NCBI RefSeq assembly: GCF_040274945.1
Contig: NZ_JBEMAR010000006.1
Coordinates: forward strand, 62,001-126,000
From: Carnobacterium_B sp040274945
Lineage (GTDB): Bacteria > Bacillota > Bacilli > Lactobacillales > Carnobacteriaceae
DNA: 64,000 nucleotides
Reading direction: 5' to 3'
Shown piece after piece: positions 57,021 to 64,000 of this stretch. The translations under genes and the position numbers were made by a program. Each line of letters opens with the position of its first letter. Positions within the stretch are counted from its first letter, which is position 1. Under the pieces are notes generated by a model. It saw nothing but the letters and a program-made list of their open reading frames with translations. It ran no database searches and was not told where the DNA came from.

Positions 57021-58640
57021 CTATTCTTTTAGTTTTGTTCGGACATAAGAATAGTTTCCTAGATATTTTACAAGGTTTCCATTTTGCAAAAGATAGGTTG
57101 TATCAAAAAATTTATCTAAAAAATAGCGGTCATGTGAAACAGCAATAATCGTTCCTTTAAACTGACTTAAAGCTTCTTCAATCATTTCTTTAGAATCAAT
57201 ATCCAAATGGTTAGTAGGTTCATCCAATATAAGAACGTTATGATTTAAATGAACGAGCTGTGCCCATCTTAAACGCATTCTTTCCCCACCAGATAGCTGA
57301 TTCATTTTTTTAAAGACATCTTGTCCATAAAATAAAAACTTTGCTAAAATATGCCTTGCTTCACCTTCTGAAACGGAAATTTTATCACGAAACTCTTCAA
57401 TCACTGTAAATTGAGAAGACATTTCAAAGGCATGTTGAGAAAGATAGCCGATAGATAGAGAAGAACCTACTTCAAAGCTTCCAGTATCCGGTTGGATTTT
57501 TCCGAGTAATAGATTTAATAAAGTACTTTTCCCAGTTCCGTTTGCCCCAACAATGGCGATACGATCTTGATAGTGAACGTGAAGTTCAAGATTTTCAAAT
57601 AATTTCTTCTCTCCATAGTGTTTACTAACTCCATTTAGCTGAAAAAGATTTTTACTAGAGCGCTTTTTAGTCGTTAATTGGACCTCCATTTTATGTTGTT
57701 CAAGAAGCGGTTTTTTGATTAACTCGATTCTAGCCAAAGCCTTTTCCATATTTTTTGCACGGCGGTGCATTGCATCGCTGGGTGGATTAGAACGGTTTGC
57801 CCATTCTTTTAAGCGTTTGATGGCTTCTTTCATTTTTTTTATTTTTTTCTGTTGATCTTGATACTCTTGAAATTCGTTTAGTATTCGTTTCTCTCGTTCC
57901 TTAACATAATCAGAATAATTCCCAAAATAATAATGCAGTTCTCCTTGTTCGATCTCAACGATTTCTTGTACAACATCATCTAAAAAGTAGCGATCATGTG
58001 AAACGATGATGATTGCTCCATCATAGTTCTTCACGAACTGAGTCAACCATTCAATAGCTAAAATATCTAAATGATTTGTGGGTTCATCAAGCAAAAGCAA
58101 ATCAGGGTGTTCCAGTAAAATTTTTGCTAAACCAACTTTTGTTCGTTCTCCGCCACTCAAAGTTTTCCACTCTTTTTCCAGTAGAGCATCAATATGCAAA
58201 CCACTTGTTACGCGACGAATGGAAGCATCTACCTCGTATCCGCCTAGTTCTTCAAAATCTTGCTGCAATTGTCCATATTGATCTAAAAGTTTTTCTAAAG
58301 GAGCGTTAGGGTCTGACATTTTCAAACTGAGTTGCTCCATTTTATTCTCCAAAAGAAAAATATCTGCGAAGCTTTTTGCTAAAATGTTATAGACTAACAG
58401 GTAATCATCTTGTTTTGGAAGTTGAGCAAGCATGCCAACGGTTAAGTTTTTTTGCCAAGAGATCATGCCATTACTAGGTTGCTCAATACCAGCAATAAGC
58501 TTGAGTAAGGTTGTTTTTCCTTCACCATTTTGTCCAATCAAACCAATTTTTTTTGAAGTAGTGATATCTAGACTTAAATCGCTAAAAATCGTGTCAGCTC
58601 CATAAGTTTGTGTTACATTTTTCATATTAAATAGACTCAT
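57021..58640 (-). CDS. ABC-F ATPase, probable ribosome-protection/antibiotic resistance type
   Basis: A 539-residue ABC-F protein with two ABC domains and no membrane part. Domain 1: Walker A GQNGEGKT, signature LSGGERTKVGLA, Walker B LLLLDEPTNHLD. Domain 2: GANGTGKS, LSGGERMRLRWA, VLILDEPTNHLD. The linker between them (about residues 240-330) is Lys/Arg-rich and coiled (YQDQQKKIKKMKEAIKRL), the part that reaches the peptidyl-transferase centre. Length fits resistance ABC-Fs (VmlR, Vga, Sal, PoxtA are about 520-550) better than YfmR/YdiF. A leader peptide and an attenuator precede it, which is typical for drug-inducible members. Drug spectrum cannot be read from sequence. Confidence 0.85.
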   Translation of the reverse strand: MSLFNMKNVTQTYGADTIFSDLSLDITTSKKIGLIGQNGEGKTTLLKLIAGIEQPSNGMISWQKNLTVGMLAQLPKQDDYLLVYNILAKSFADIFLLENKMEQLSLKMSDPNAPLEKLLDQYGQLQQDFEELGGYEVDASIRRVTSGLHIDALLEKEWKTLSGGERTKVGLAKILLEHPDLLLLDEPTNHLDILAIEWLTQFVKNYDGAIIIVSHDRYFLDDVVQEIVEIEQGELHYYFGNYSDYVKEREKRILNEFQEYQDQQKKIKKMKEAIKRLKEWANRSNPPSDAMHRRAKNMEKALARIELIKKPLLEQHKMEVQLTTKKRSSKNLFQLNGVSKHYGEKKLFENLELHVHYQDRIAIVGANGTGKSTLLNLLLGKIQPDTGSFEVGSSLSIGYLSQHAFEMSSQFTVIEEFRDKISVSEGEARHILAKFLFYGQDVFKKMNQLSGGERMRLRWAQLVHLNHNVLILDEPTNHLDIDSKEMIEEALSQFKGTIIAVSHDRYFLDKFFDTTYLLQNGNLVKYLGNYSYVRTKLKE

Positions 58641-58670
58641 TTTTAATTCCTCCGTTTACCGGAAACAGCA

Positions 58671-58702
58671 AAAAAAGAGAGGGAAAAAGACCTCTCTTTT
58701 TA
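58671..58702 (-). terminator. Attenuator hairpin before the ABC-F gene
   Basis: On the minus strand AAAAAGAGAGG pairs with CCTCTCTTTTT, followed by T, 31 bases before the ABC-F start. With the leader ORF upstream it forms a transcriptional attenuator. Confidence 0.8.
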
Positions 58703-58818
58703 GAAACAACGGTGTATAAAAAGACTCCTTAAAGAAGTTCCACGTGTCGTAAAAAGATGCTTTTTCTGGCTTTTCCATTTTAATTTAGTTAAAAAAGGGC
58801 ATACTTCACCAATTTTTA

Positions 58819-58902
58819 CTAAAAAGCGGAAAATTCGGCACGGATAACATACAAAAATACTATTTCTTTATTTGTTATCACGTTCCAACCAGTCATTAAC
58901 AT
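58819..58902 (-). CDS. 27-residue leader peptide of the ABC-F gene
   Basis: A short frame with a strong site (TAAGGAGGTGAAGAG) directly before ATG. The peptide begins MLMTGWNVITNKEIV and ends IRAEFSAF. It lies 179 bases upstream of the ABC-F start, with the attenuator between. In known ABC-F loci (vmlR, vga, msr) drug-stalled ribosomes on such leaders prevent formation of the terminator. Start, ribosome binding site and placement support translation; the arrest sequence is not known. Confidence 0.7.
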   Translation of the reverse strand: MLMTGWNVITNKEIVFLYVIRAEFSAF

Positions 58903-59115
58903 CTCTTCACCTCCTTAAATTCTAATCATTTATTCATTATAGTATACTATAGAATTGGCATTAGTAAAAGAAGTTGTGAAAAATTAACTTAATAATGATA
59001 AAACCAATAGAAAACTAGTTTTTATTTTTTTGCTACTAGGTAAATCTTTGTGAATTTTGGTATCGATTGTTTGTAAAAAACAGGTATAATAGGAAAAAAA
59101 GGAGGAGTAGAGAGA

Positions 59116-61464
59116 ATGAAAAGAGAAAGTACAGCAGACTATGACATAAAAATGGAAAATGTCCGTTATTCTGCTCCTCAACGGTATTATGGAACAAGAA
59201 TCTTATTTGTTATTAAAGGATCTGCAACCATTTCATTTGGAGGACGTAATTTTGAAATGGAAGAAAATGATATTTTAATTGTTAATCGTACCAATAACTA
59301 TTCTGTAATGGGAAGTGAAGATAATTGCATTATTTCACTAAGCATTTCCAGTCATTTTTTTGTGACTCATTATAAGGAATACTTTCATTACAATTTTTTC
59401 TGTTTTTCAAAGGAATTAGATCCTGGCAGAGAAGGAATGATTGCTCAATTAAGACGATGGTTATCTGAAATCATGATTGCAGATTCTAGAAAAGATGAAA
59501 GCAATACGCTAGAAATTCGAAGCAACTTGTATCAGATTATGTTACTGATGACTCGATTTTTTAAAAAAGAAGCTCCACATTGGAAAGGTGTAGATACAAG
59601 TGATGAACGGATCGCACGAATTATTCAATTAATTGAACAGAGGTATGCAGAACCGTTGACGCTTTCTGAGTTAGCAGAACATGAAAATCTATCTTCTTCT
59701 TATCTATCTCGTTATTTTAAGCAAATGACAGGTATGGGATTTTTAAATTACCTAAATCAAGTTCGTCTAAAACATAGCCTAGACGACTTATTGTATACTT
59801 CGGATAATTTATTTCAAATAGCGATGAAAAATGGTTTCTCGACTGCAAAAAACTACACAGTTGTTTTTAAAACGATTTATAATCAAACACCTGCTCAATA
59901 TAGAAAAGAACACCAACATGAACAATTAGAACAGCATGAAGCGTTGATCAATAAAGTTGAAGCTCACACAGTTCTTGATTCTCCCGCTATTTTAGATAGA
60001 CTGGCTAGTTATTTAGATGAAGGAATAGATCAAAGTTATACGATAGATGAAGAACACCTTGAAGAACGTAGAATTGTTCTAAATAGTGAAGGTGAGCAAG
60101 AGTTAAAACATGAAAAGCACATCATATTTATTGGTGAATTAAAGGAACTACTAAATGAAAATGTTAAAAGACAGTTGATTTTAACAAAAAAACAAATGCG
60201 TGTAGACTTTGTAGGGATCCAAAAACTCTTTGAAGAGACGATACCTTTAACTGAAACGGATCTTTCTGAAGGTGCGGGTAGTTCAACTATATATGCGAAT
60301 TCTGATATTGTCCTACAGTTTTTAAAAGAACAAGGAATCCATTTATTCTTAAAATTAGAGTATAAGCAAATTAGTCAGAACGAAGATTATTACTTTAAAA
60401 AGATTGATCAATTCATTCAGCATGCTTTGCAAGGTTTTGGGCGTGATTTTGTAGAAAAATGGCAAATTCTATTTTATAGTAAAGAAGATTCATCAATAGA
60501 ATCAACGGAGTTAGAACGCATTTATTTAAAAGTTTGGCAAGTGATCAAAAATAAATCTAGCAAAATGAAAGTGGGAGCATTTTTCCCATTTGATGAACAA
60601 AAAGAAGAGCTTCCAGAAAATCAACAGTGGCAAATCGAACATGCAAGTAAAATTGAATTTATCGGCTATGAAGCAGACCAAAACGACGTTATTAATTTTC
60701 ATGATATTAATGTAGAAGAGTTTTCAAAGAGTCATCGTTACATTATCGATAAAACGAAAAAAGTTAAATCGTATATGCAGCAAAAGCAAATCGATCGACC
60801 AATGTTTTTGACTAACTGGAACATGTTATCTGGAAATACTCGATATATCAATGGGAATTTTTTTAGAGGAGCGCTAATTTTAAAAAAGGTTTTAGAATTA
60901 GAAAATGATGTAGCAGGAATCGGTTTCTGGATCAATAGTGAAATTCATGAGCGATTACAAGATTGTTCTAATAATCTAATCGATAGTTTAGATTTGTTTC
61001 ATTTCTTTAATGAAAAAAGACCGACCTTTTATACTATGCGTTTTAAAGAAAGATTAAGAGGAATGGTCACTGCACGGGGATCAGACTATCTAATGACTGA
61101 AAATGAAGACGGCTATCAACTGATTATTTTCAATGAGCGACAATTTAGTCCCCGTTACTCAATTGATGAACTATTTGTAAAAAATCGAAGCAAAGAATTA
61201 CACATTCATCTCAAAGGGATTAAGCCAGGTAATTATCAAATCCGTACGTTTAAATTCGATCGAGATAACGGAGGTTTATACTCTAAGTGGTGGAATCTGA
61301 ACAGTAAGTACGGTATTGATCATGAAATGATGGATCATATTGTTCAATCTCTTAGTCCAGCACTGGATATTAAAGATGAATATTTAAATGAAGAATGGTC
61401 TTTTTATTCTTTATTGACAACTAACGCAATCCATTTTATTGAGTTTCGTAAGGCCATTGAATAA
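59116..61464 (+). CDS. AraC-family regulator fused to a glycoside-hydrolase-like domain
   Basis: A 782-residue three-part protein: an N-terminal cupin sensor (about 1-110, LFVIKGSATISFGGRNFEME), an AraC double helix-turn-helix (about 165-265, TLSELAEHENLSSSYLSRYF and FQIAMKNGFSTAKNYTVVFK) and a C-terminal half of about 450 residues resembling GH39 beta-xylosidases (TIM barrel plus beta-sandwich end). Proteins of this build are common in Firmicutes as sugar-responsive regulators, in which the hydrolase domain probably binds rather than cleaves the sugar. GGAGGAGTAGAG precedes ATG 59116. No sugar-utilisation gene is adjacent, so the regulon is elsewhere. Confidence 0.83.
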   Translation: MKRESTADYDIKMENVRYSAPQRYYGTRILFVIKGSATISFGGRNFEMEENDILIVNRTNNYSVMGSEDNCIISLSISSHFFVTHYKEYFHYNFFCFSKELDPGREGMIAQLRRWLSEIMIADSRKDESNTLEIRSNLYQIMLLMTRFFKKEAPHWKGVDTSDERIARIIQLIEQRYAEPLTLSELAEHENLSSSYLSRYFKQMTGMGFLNYLNQVRLKHSLDDLLYTSDNLFQIAMKNGFSTAKNYTVVFKTIYNQTPAQYRKEHQHEQLEQHEALINKVEAHTVLDSPAILDRLASYLDEGIDQSYTIDEEHLEERRIVLNSEGEQELKHEKHIIFIGELKELLNENVKRQLILTKKQMRVDFVGIQKLFEETIPLTETDLSEGAGSSTIYANSDIVLQFLKEQGIHLFLKLEYKQISQNEDYYFKKIDQFIQHALQGFGRDFVEKWQILFYSKEDSSIESTELERIYLKVWQVIKNKSSKMKVGAFFPFDEQKEELPENQQWQIEHASKIEFIGYEADQNDVINFHDINVEEFSKSHRYIIDKTKKVKSYMQQKQIDRPMFLTNWNMLSGNTRYINGNFFRGALILKKVLELENDVAGIGFWINSEIHERLQDCSNNLIDSLDLFHFFNEKRPTFYTMRFKERLRGMVTARGSDYLMTENEDGYQLIIFNERQFSPRYSIDELFVKNRSKELHIHLKGIKPGNYQIRTFKFDRDNGGLYSKWWNLNSKYGIDHEMMDHIVQSLSPALDIKDEYLNEEWSFYSLLTTNAIHFIEFRKAIE

Positions 61465-61529
61465 GTGAACGAGATTACTTTACAAAGTACAACCCAATGG
61501 CTATACTGTAATTTGGTAGGAGGTAGACC

Positions 61530-61787
61530 ATGAAAAAAGTAATTATTGCTAGCATTAAAGGCTATCAAAAAGGCATTTCTCCTTTATTTCAACCAAGTTG
61601 CCGCTATTATCCAACCTGCTCGCAGTATGCAATCGAAGCGATTGAGAAACACGGTGCAATTAAAGGTACAGTAATGGGAACAGCCCGTATTTTAAGGTGT
61701 CACCCTTTTATTAAAGGCGGATATGATCCAGTTCCAAAAAAATTTACGTTAAGAAAAAATAGAGAAATAAAAACAGTAAAAAATTAG
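61530..61787 (+). CDS. yidD: Membrane protein insertion efficiency factor YidD
   Basis: An 85-residue YidD protein that assists YidC-dependent membrane insertion. The fully conserved block YQKGISPLFQPSCRYYPTCS is at about residues 12-31, followed by YAIEAIEKHG and RILRCH. GGAGG lies nine bases before ATG 61530. It is not beside rnpA/yidC but is monocistronic, as in many lactobacilli. A strong terminator follows. Confidence 0.96.
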   Translation: MKKVIIASIKGYQKGISPLFQPSCRYYPTCSQYAIEAIEKHGAIKGTVMGTARILRCHPFIKGGYDPVPKKFTLRKNREIKTVKN

Positions 61788-61788
61788 C

Positions 61789-61823
61789 AATAAGCTGACA
61801 AATCTAACATTTGTCAGCTTATT
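61789..61823. terminator. Terminator after yidD
   Basis: AATAAGCTGACAAAT pairs perfectly with ATTTGTCAGCTTATT around CTAAC. Confidence 0.85.
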
Positions 61824-61902
61824 TAATGCGTTCAAATCTTTTTTTAGAAAAATAGAAAAGACAAACTATTTTAAGGTTTTTCATGAAAAGGTACGAATAA
61901 CT

Positions 61903-61931
61903 TTGACAAACCTTTTAATATAGTGTAAATT
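61903..61931 (+). promoter_or_regulatory. guaC promoter
   Basis: TTGACA (61903-61908) and TAAATT (61926-61931) are 17 bases apart. The leader to guaC is about 110 bases, with AGGGA/TCCCT arms (61939-61992) that could form a long stem; no purine-riboswitch core was found. Confidence 0.65.
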
Positions 61932-62050
61932 GTCTTAGGGACGAAATATGAAGAAAACAAAAAGAAATAATGTTCGTGTTTTTGACTCCCTATAAAAATG
62001 ATGATGAATAGCCTAAAAATTAGAGCCATAACAGAAAGAGGTTAAGGAAA

Positions 62051-63025
62051 ATGAAAGTTTTTGACTATGAAGATGTTCAACTTATTCCTAATAAAAGTAT
62101 TGTAAGCAGCAGATCAGAATGTGATACAACAATTGAATTTGGCGGTAGAACATTTAATTTACCAGTCGTACCGGCTAATATGCAAACAGTTATTGATGAA
62201 ACATTAGCTATTTGGTTAGCAGAAAATAACTTTTTCTATGTGATGCACCGTTTTGATGAGGAAGACAGAATTCCTTTTATCCAACGAATGAATGAAAAAG
62301 GGCTATATTCTTCGATTAGTGTAGGTGTAAAAGCAGCAGAATACACATTTATTGAAACTTTAGCGAAAGAAAATTTAGTACCAGAATACATTACGATTGA
62401 TATTGCTCATGGGCACTCTGACTTAGTGATCAATATGATTCACCATATCAAGAAGTACTTACCCGGAACATTTTTAATCGCAGGGAATGTTGGGACTCCA
62501 GAAGCTGTTCGCGAATTAGAAAATGCTGGAGCTGATGCAACTAAAGTAGGTATTGGACCAGGAAAAGTATGTATTACAAAATTAAAAACAGGATTTGGTA
62601 CTGGTGGCTGGCAATTAGCTGCATTGCGTTTATGTGCTAAAGCTGCAAGAAAGCCATTGATTGCTGATGGTGGAGTACGAGATCACGGCGATATCGCTAA
62701 GTCGATTCGTTTCGGAGCATCTATGGTCATGATGGGTTCTTTATTCTCTGGACATGATCAATCTCCAGGAGAAACGATTGAAAAAGATGGCAAAATGTAC
62801 AAAGAATACTTTGGTAGTGCATCAGAATACCAAAAAGGTGAACATAAGAACGTTGAAGGCAAGAAAATTCTTGTAGAATACAAAGGCGACATCGCTGAAA
62901 CATTATTGGAAATGAAACAAGATTTACAATCATCTATTTCATATGCTGGTGGAAATGACGTAGAGTCGATTCGCAAAGTTGACTATGTTATTGTTAAAAA
63001 TTCAATATTTAACGGAGATCGTTAG
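62051..63025 (+). CDS. guaC: GMP reductase
   Basis: A 324-residue IMPDH/GMPR-family enzyme that converts GMP to IMP with NADPH. The catalytic loop GIGPGKVCITKLKTGFGTGG holds the active Cys at about residue 174, followed by a Thr; there is no CBS pair. GGWQLAALRLCAKAA and ADGGVRDHGDIAKSIRFGA distinguish it from IMP dehydrogenase. The length matches the Firmicute GuaC (about 325). AAGAGGTTAAGGA precedes ATG 62051. A promoter with a 17-base spacing lies upstream and a terminator follows. Confidence 0.96.
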   Translation: MKVFDYEDVQLIPNKSIVSSRSECDTTIEFGGRTFNLPVVPANMQTVIDETLAIWLAENNFFYVMHRFDEEDRIPFIQRMNEKGLYSSISVGVKAAEYTFIETLAKENLVPEYITIDIAHGHSDLVINMIHHIKKYLPGTFLIAGNVGTPEAVRELENAGADATKVGIGPGKVCITKLKTGFGTGGWQLAALRLCAKAARKPLIADGGVRDHGDIAKSIRFGASMVMMGSLFSGHDQSPGETIEKDGKMYKEYFGSASEYQKGEHKNVEGKKILVEYKGDIAETLLEMKQDLQSSISYAGGNDVESIRKVDYVIVKNSIFNGDR

Positions 63026-63035
63026 ATAAAAGAGA

Positions 63036-63063
63036 AAAGGTCCTGTAAAGGATCTTTTTTTTT
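63036..63063 (+). terminator. Terminator after guaC
   Basis: AAAGGTCC pairs with GGATCTTT (one mismatch), followed by a T run. Confidence 0.7.
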
Positions 63064-63143
63064 ACTGTGATGCAAATGATTTGTATCCTCTGGTTTCTTT
63101 GTTACACTTAACGAGTAAACTGAAATGAGAGGGGTTATGAGTC

Positions 63144-63791
63144 ATGAAAGTATTAGTAGTAGGTGCAAATGGACAAATTGGTAAAATGATTGTAGATAAA
63201 TTACAGAATAGCGACAAACATTCAGTACGAGCAATGGTTCGGAAACCAGAACAAGCTAATGCATTAGACATGAAAGATGTTGAAGCGTGTTTAACCGATT
63301 TAGAAGGACCAATTGAAGCGATTCAAAATGCTCTTGAAGGTATGGATGCGGTGGTTTTCTCTGCTGGTTCAGGTGGGAAAACGGGATACGACAAAACGAT
63401 GTCCATTGATTTAGATGGAGCTGTGAAAGTTATGGATGCAGCAAAAGAAGTTGGTATCGATCGTTTTATTATGGTCAGTGCAATGAACTCAGATGATCGT
63501 GCAGCTTGGGATAATGAAGAAATGAAGCCTTACAATATTGCTAAGTATTATGCCGATCGCTGCTTGAAACAAAGTGGATTGACTTACACAATTTTACGTC
63601 CAGGTTTGTTAAAAAACGATCCAGCTACAGGGAAAATCGAAGTAGCGGAGAACTTGCCAGGTGGCGCCATCTCTCGTGAAGACGTGGCAGAAGTGGTAGT
63701 TGCAAGTTTAGATAATGAATCAACTTTTAATAAAGCCTTTGATCTTTTAAATGGTGATTCGACAATCGATGAAGCATTAAAAAATCTATAA
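63144..63791 (+). CDS. NAD(P)-binding oxidoreductase (NmrA/YwnB-like)
   Basis: A 215-residue atypical short-chain-dehydrogenase-type protein. The dinucleotide motif VLVVGANGQIGKMIVDKL is at residues 3-20; FSAGSGGKTGYDKTMSID and the YNIAKYYADR element (Tyr-X3-Lys) follow. Relatives (YwnB, YhfK, biliverdin-reductase-like) bind NADP, with roles in oxidative stress suggested. GAGAGGGG precedes ATG 63144. Single gene with a strong terminator. Confidence 0.88.
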   Translation: MKVLVVGANGQIGKMIVDKLQNSDKHSVRAMVRKPEQANALDMKDVEACLTDLEGPIEAIQNALEGMDAVVFSAGSGGKTGYDKTMSIDLDGAVKVMDAAKEVGIDRFIMVSAMNSDDRAAWDNEEMKPYNIAKYYADRCLKQSGLTYTILRPGLLKNDPATGKIEVAENLPGGAISREDVAEVVVASLDNESTFNKAFDLLNGDSTIDEALKNL

Positions 63792-63807
63792 GACTGTTAA
63801 CTAACTA

Positions 63808-63857
63808 AAAAAAGCTTCAAGGTCTCTCAATAGAAGAGACCTTGAAGCTTTTTTTAT
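63808..63857. terminator. Terminator after the NAD(P)-binding gene
   Basis: AAAAAGCTTCAAGGTCTCT pairs perfectly with AGAGACCTTGAAGCTTTTT around CAATAGA, then further T. Confidence 0.92.
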
Positions 63858-63931
63858 AGATTCTTTTACAAATTTTAGAACATAGCGTCCAAAACAGACT
63901 CAAAAAACGTTATTTTACGAGTAGTCCTACA

Positions 63932-64000
63932 ATGAAATGACATCTAATGGAAGAGTGAAGCAGAAAAGTAGTCCAACTCTTCCGTGAAACGACTCTTCAT
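63932..64000. repeat. Hairpin repeat, partial copy at window end
   Basis: TAATGGAAGAGTGAAGCAGA and CAACTCTTCCGTGAAACG repeat the module seen at 52766-52930; the copy runs off the window. Confidence 0.55.

Noticed and set aside
61939..62050. guaC leader considered as a purine riboswitch.
   Set aside because: The conserved loop and junction sequences of the purine aptamer were not found.
1..64000. CRISPR arrays, rRNA and tRNA genes.
   Set aside because: No regular spacer-repeat pattern and no rRNA or tRNA-like sequence was seen on reading; a tRNAscan or CRISPR search was not possible.

Overview
The window looks like a low-GC Firmicute chromosome, most probably a lactic acid bacterium of the Carnobacterium/Enterococcus group. 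The gene order walK-yycH-yycI-yycJ-htrA-rlmH, the glycerol genes (glpK, glpD, dhaKLM) and the AT-rich codon use fit Carnobacterium best. This rests on gene content and remembered family features, not on a database search.

Layout. 1-7.2 kb is origin-proximal core: the end of the WalK operon, HtrA, a CxxH/CxxC protein and RlmH, with a dense cluster of DnaA boxes around the last two. 7.2-8.1 kb is a short segment flanked by two copies of an RlmH-3'-end sequence, like the att sites of SCC-type elements. A TPR-Arr rifampin ADP-ribosyltransferase follows it. 9-29.5 kb is mostly ordinary metabolism and transport: lipoprotein, GST, FabV, glyoxalase II, acetate transporter, an F420-ligase-like protein, a PyrR-controlled uracil permease, DUF1846, a truncated MFS gene and a muropeptide-salvage trio.

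29.5-47.2 kb is an accessory island. Its most interesting content is a nearly complete, apparently undescribed circular-bacteriocin locus at 31.8-40.8 kb. It has an Rgg-type regulator with a divergent SHP-like mini-ORF, an 85-residue precursor of the enterocin NKR-5-3B/amylocyclicin type (predicted 64-residue ring), four maturation/transport/immunity genes, and a second operon resembling as-48EFGH. A shared 16-bp operator sits at the regulator and precursor promoters. Around the locus, six copies of a 28-bp site (7-bp arms, constant 14-bp spacer) lie in one orientation between small promoter-gene-terminator units. The array ends at a frameshifted small tyrosine recombinase whose promoter carries the same arms. 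I read this as a possible cassette array built by the recombinase. 43-47 kb holds several XRE-regulator/membrane-protein modules and an orphan class IIa immunity gene.

47.6-56 kb is glycerol and dihydroxyacetone catabolism: two tandem glpK copies (the second lacks the Mg-binding Asp), glpD, and divergent dhaKLM, with cre-like sites. 57-64 kb carries an ABC-F protein behind a leader peptide and attenuator (likely antibiotic-inducible), an AraC-GH39-type regulator, yidD, guaC and an NAD-binding protein. The window closes with a member of a hairpin repeat family also found near 52.8 kb. I saw no rRNA, tRNA or CRISPR array.
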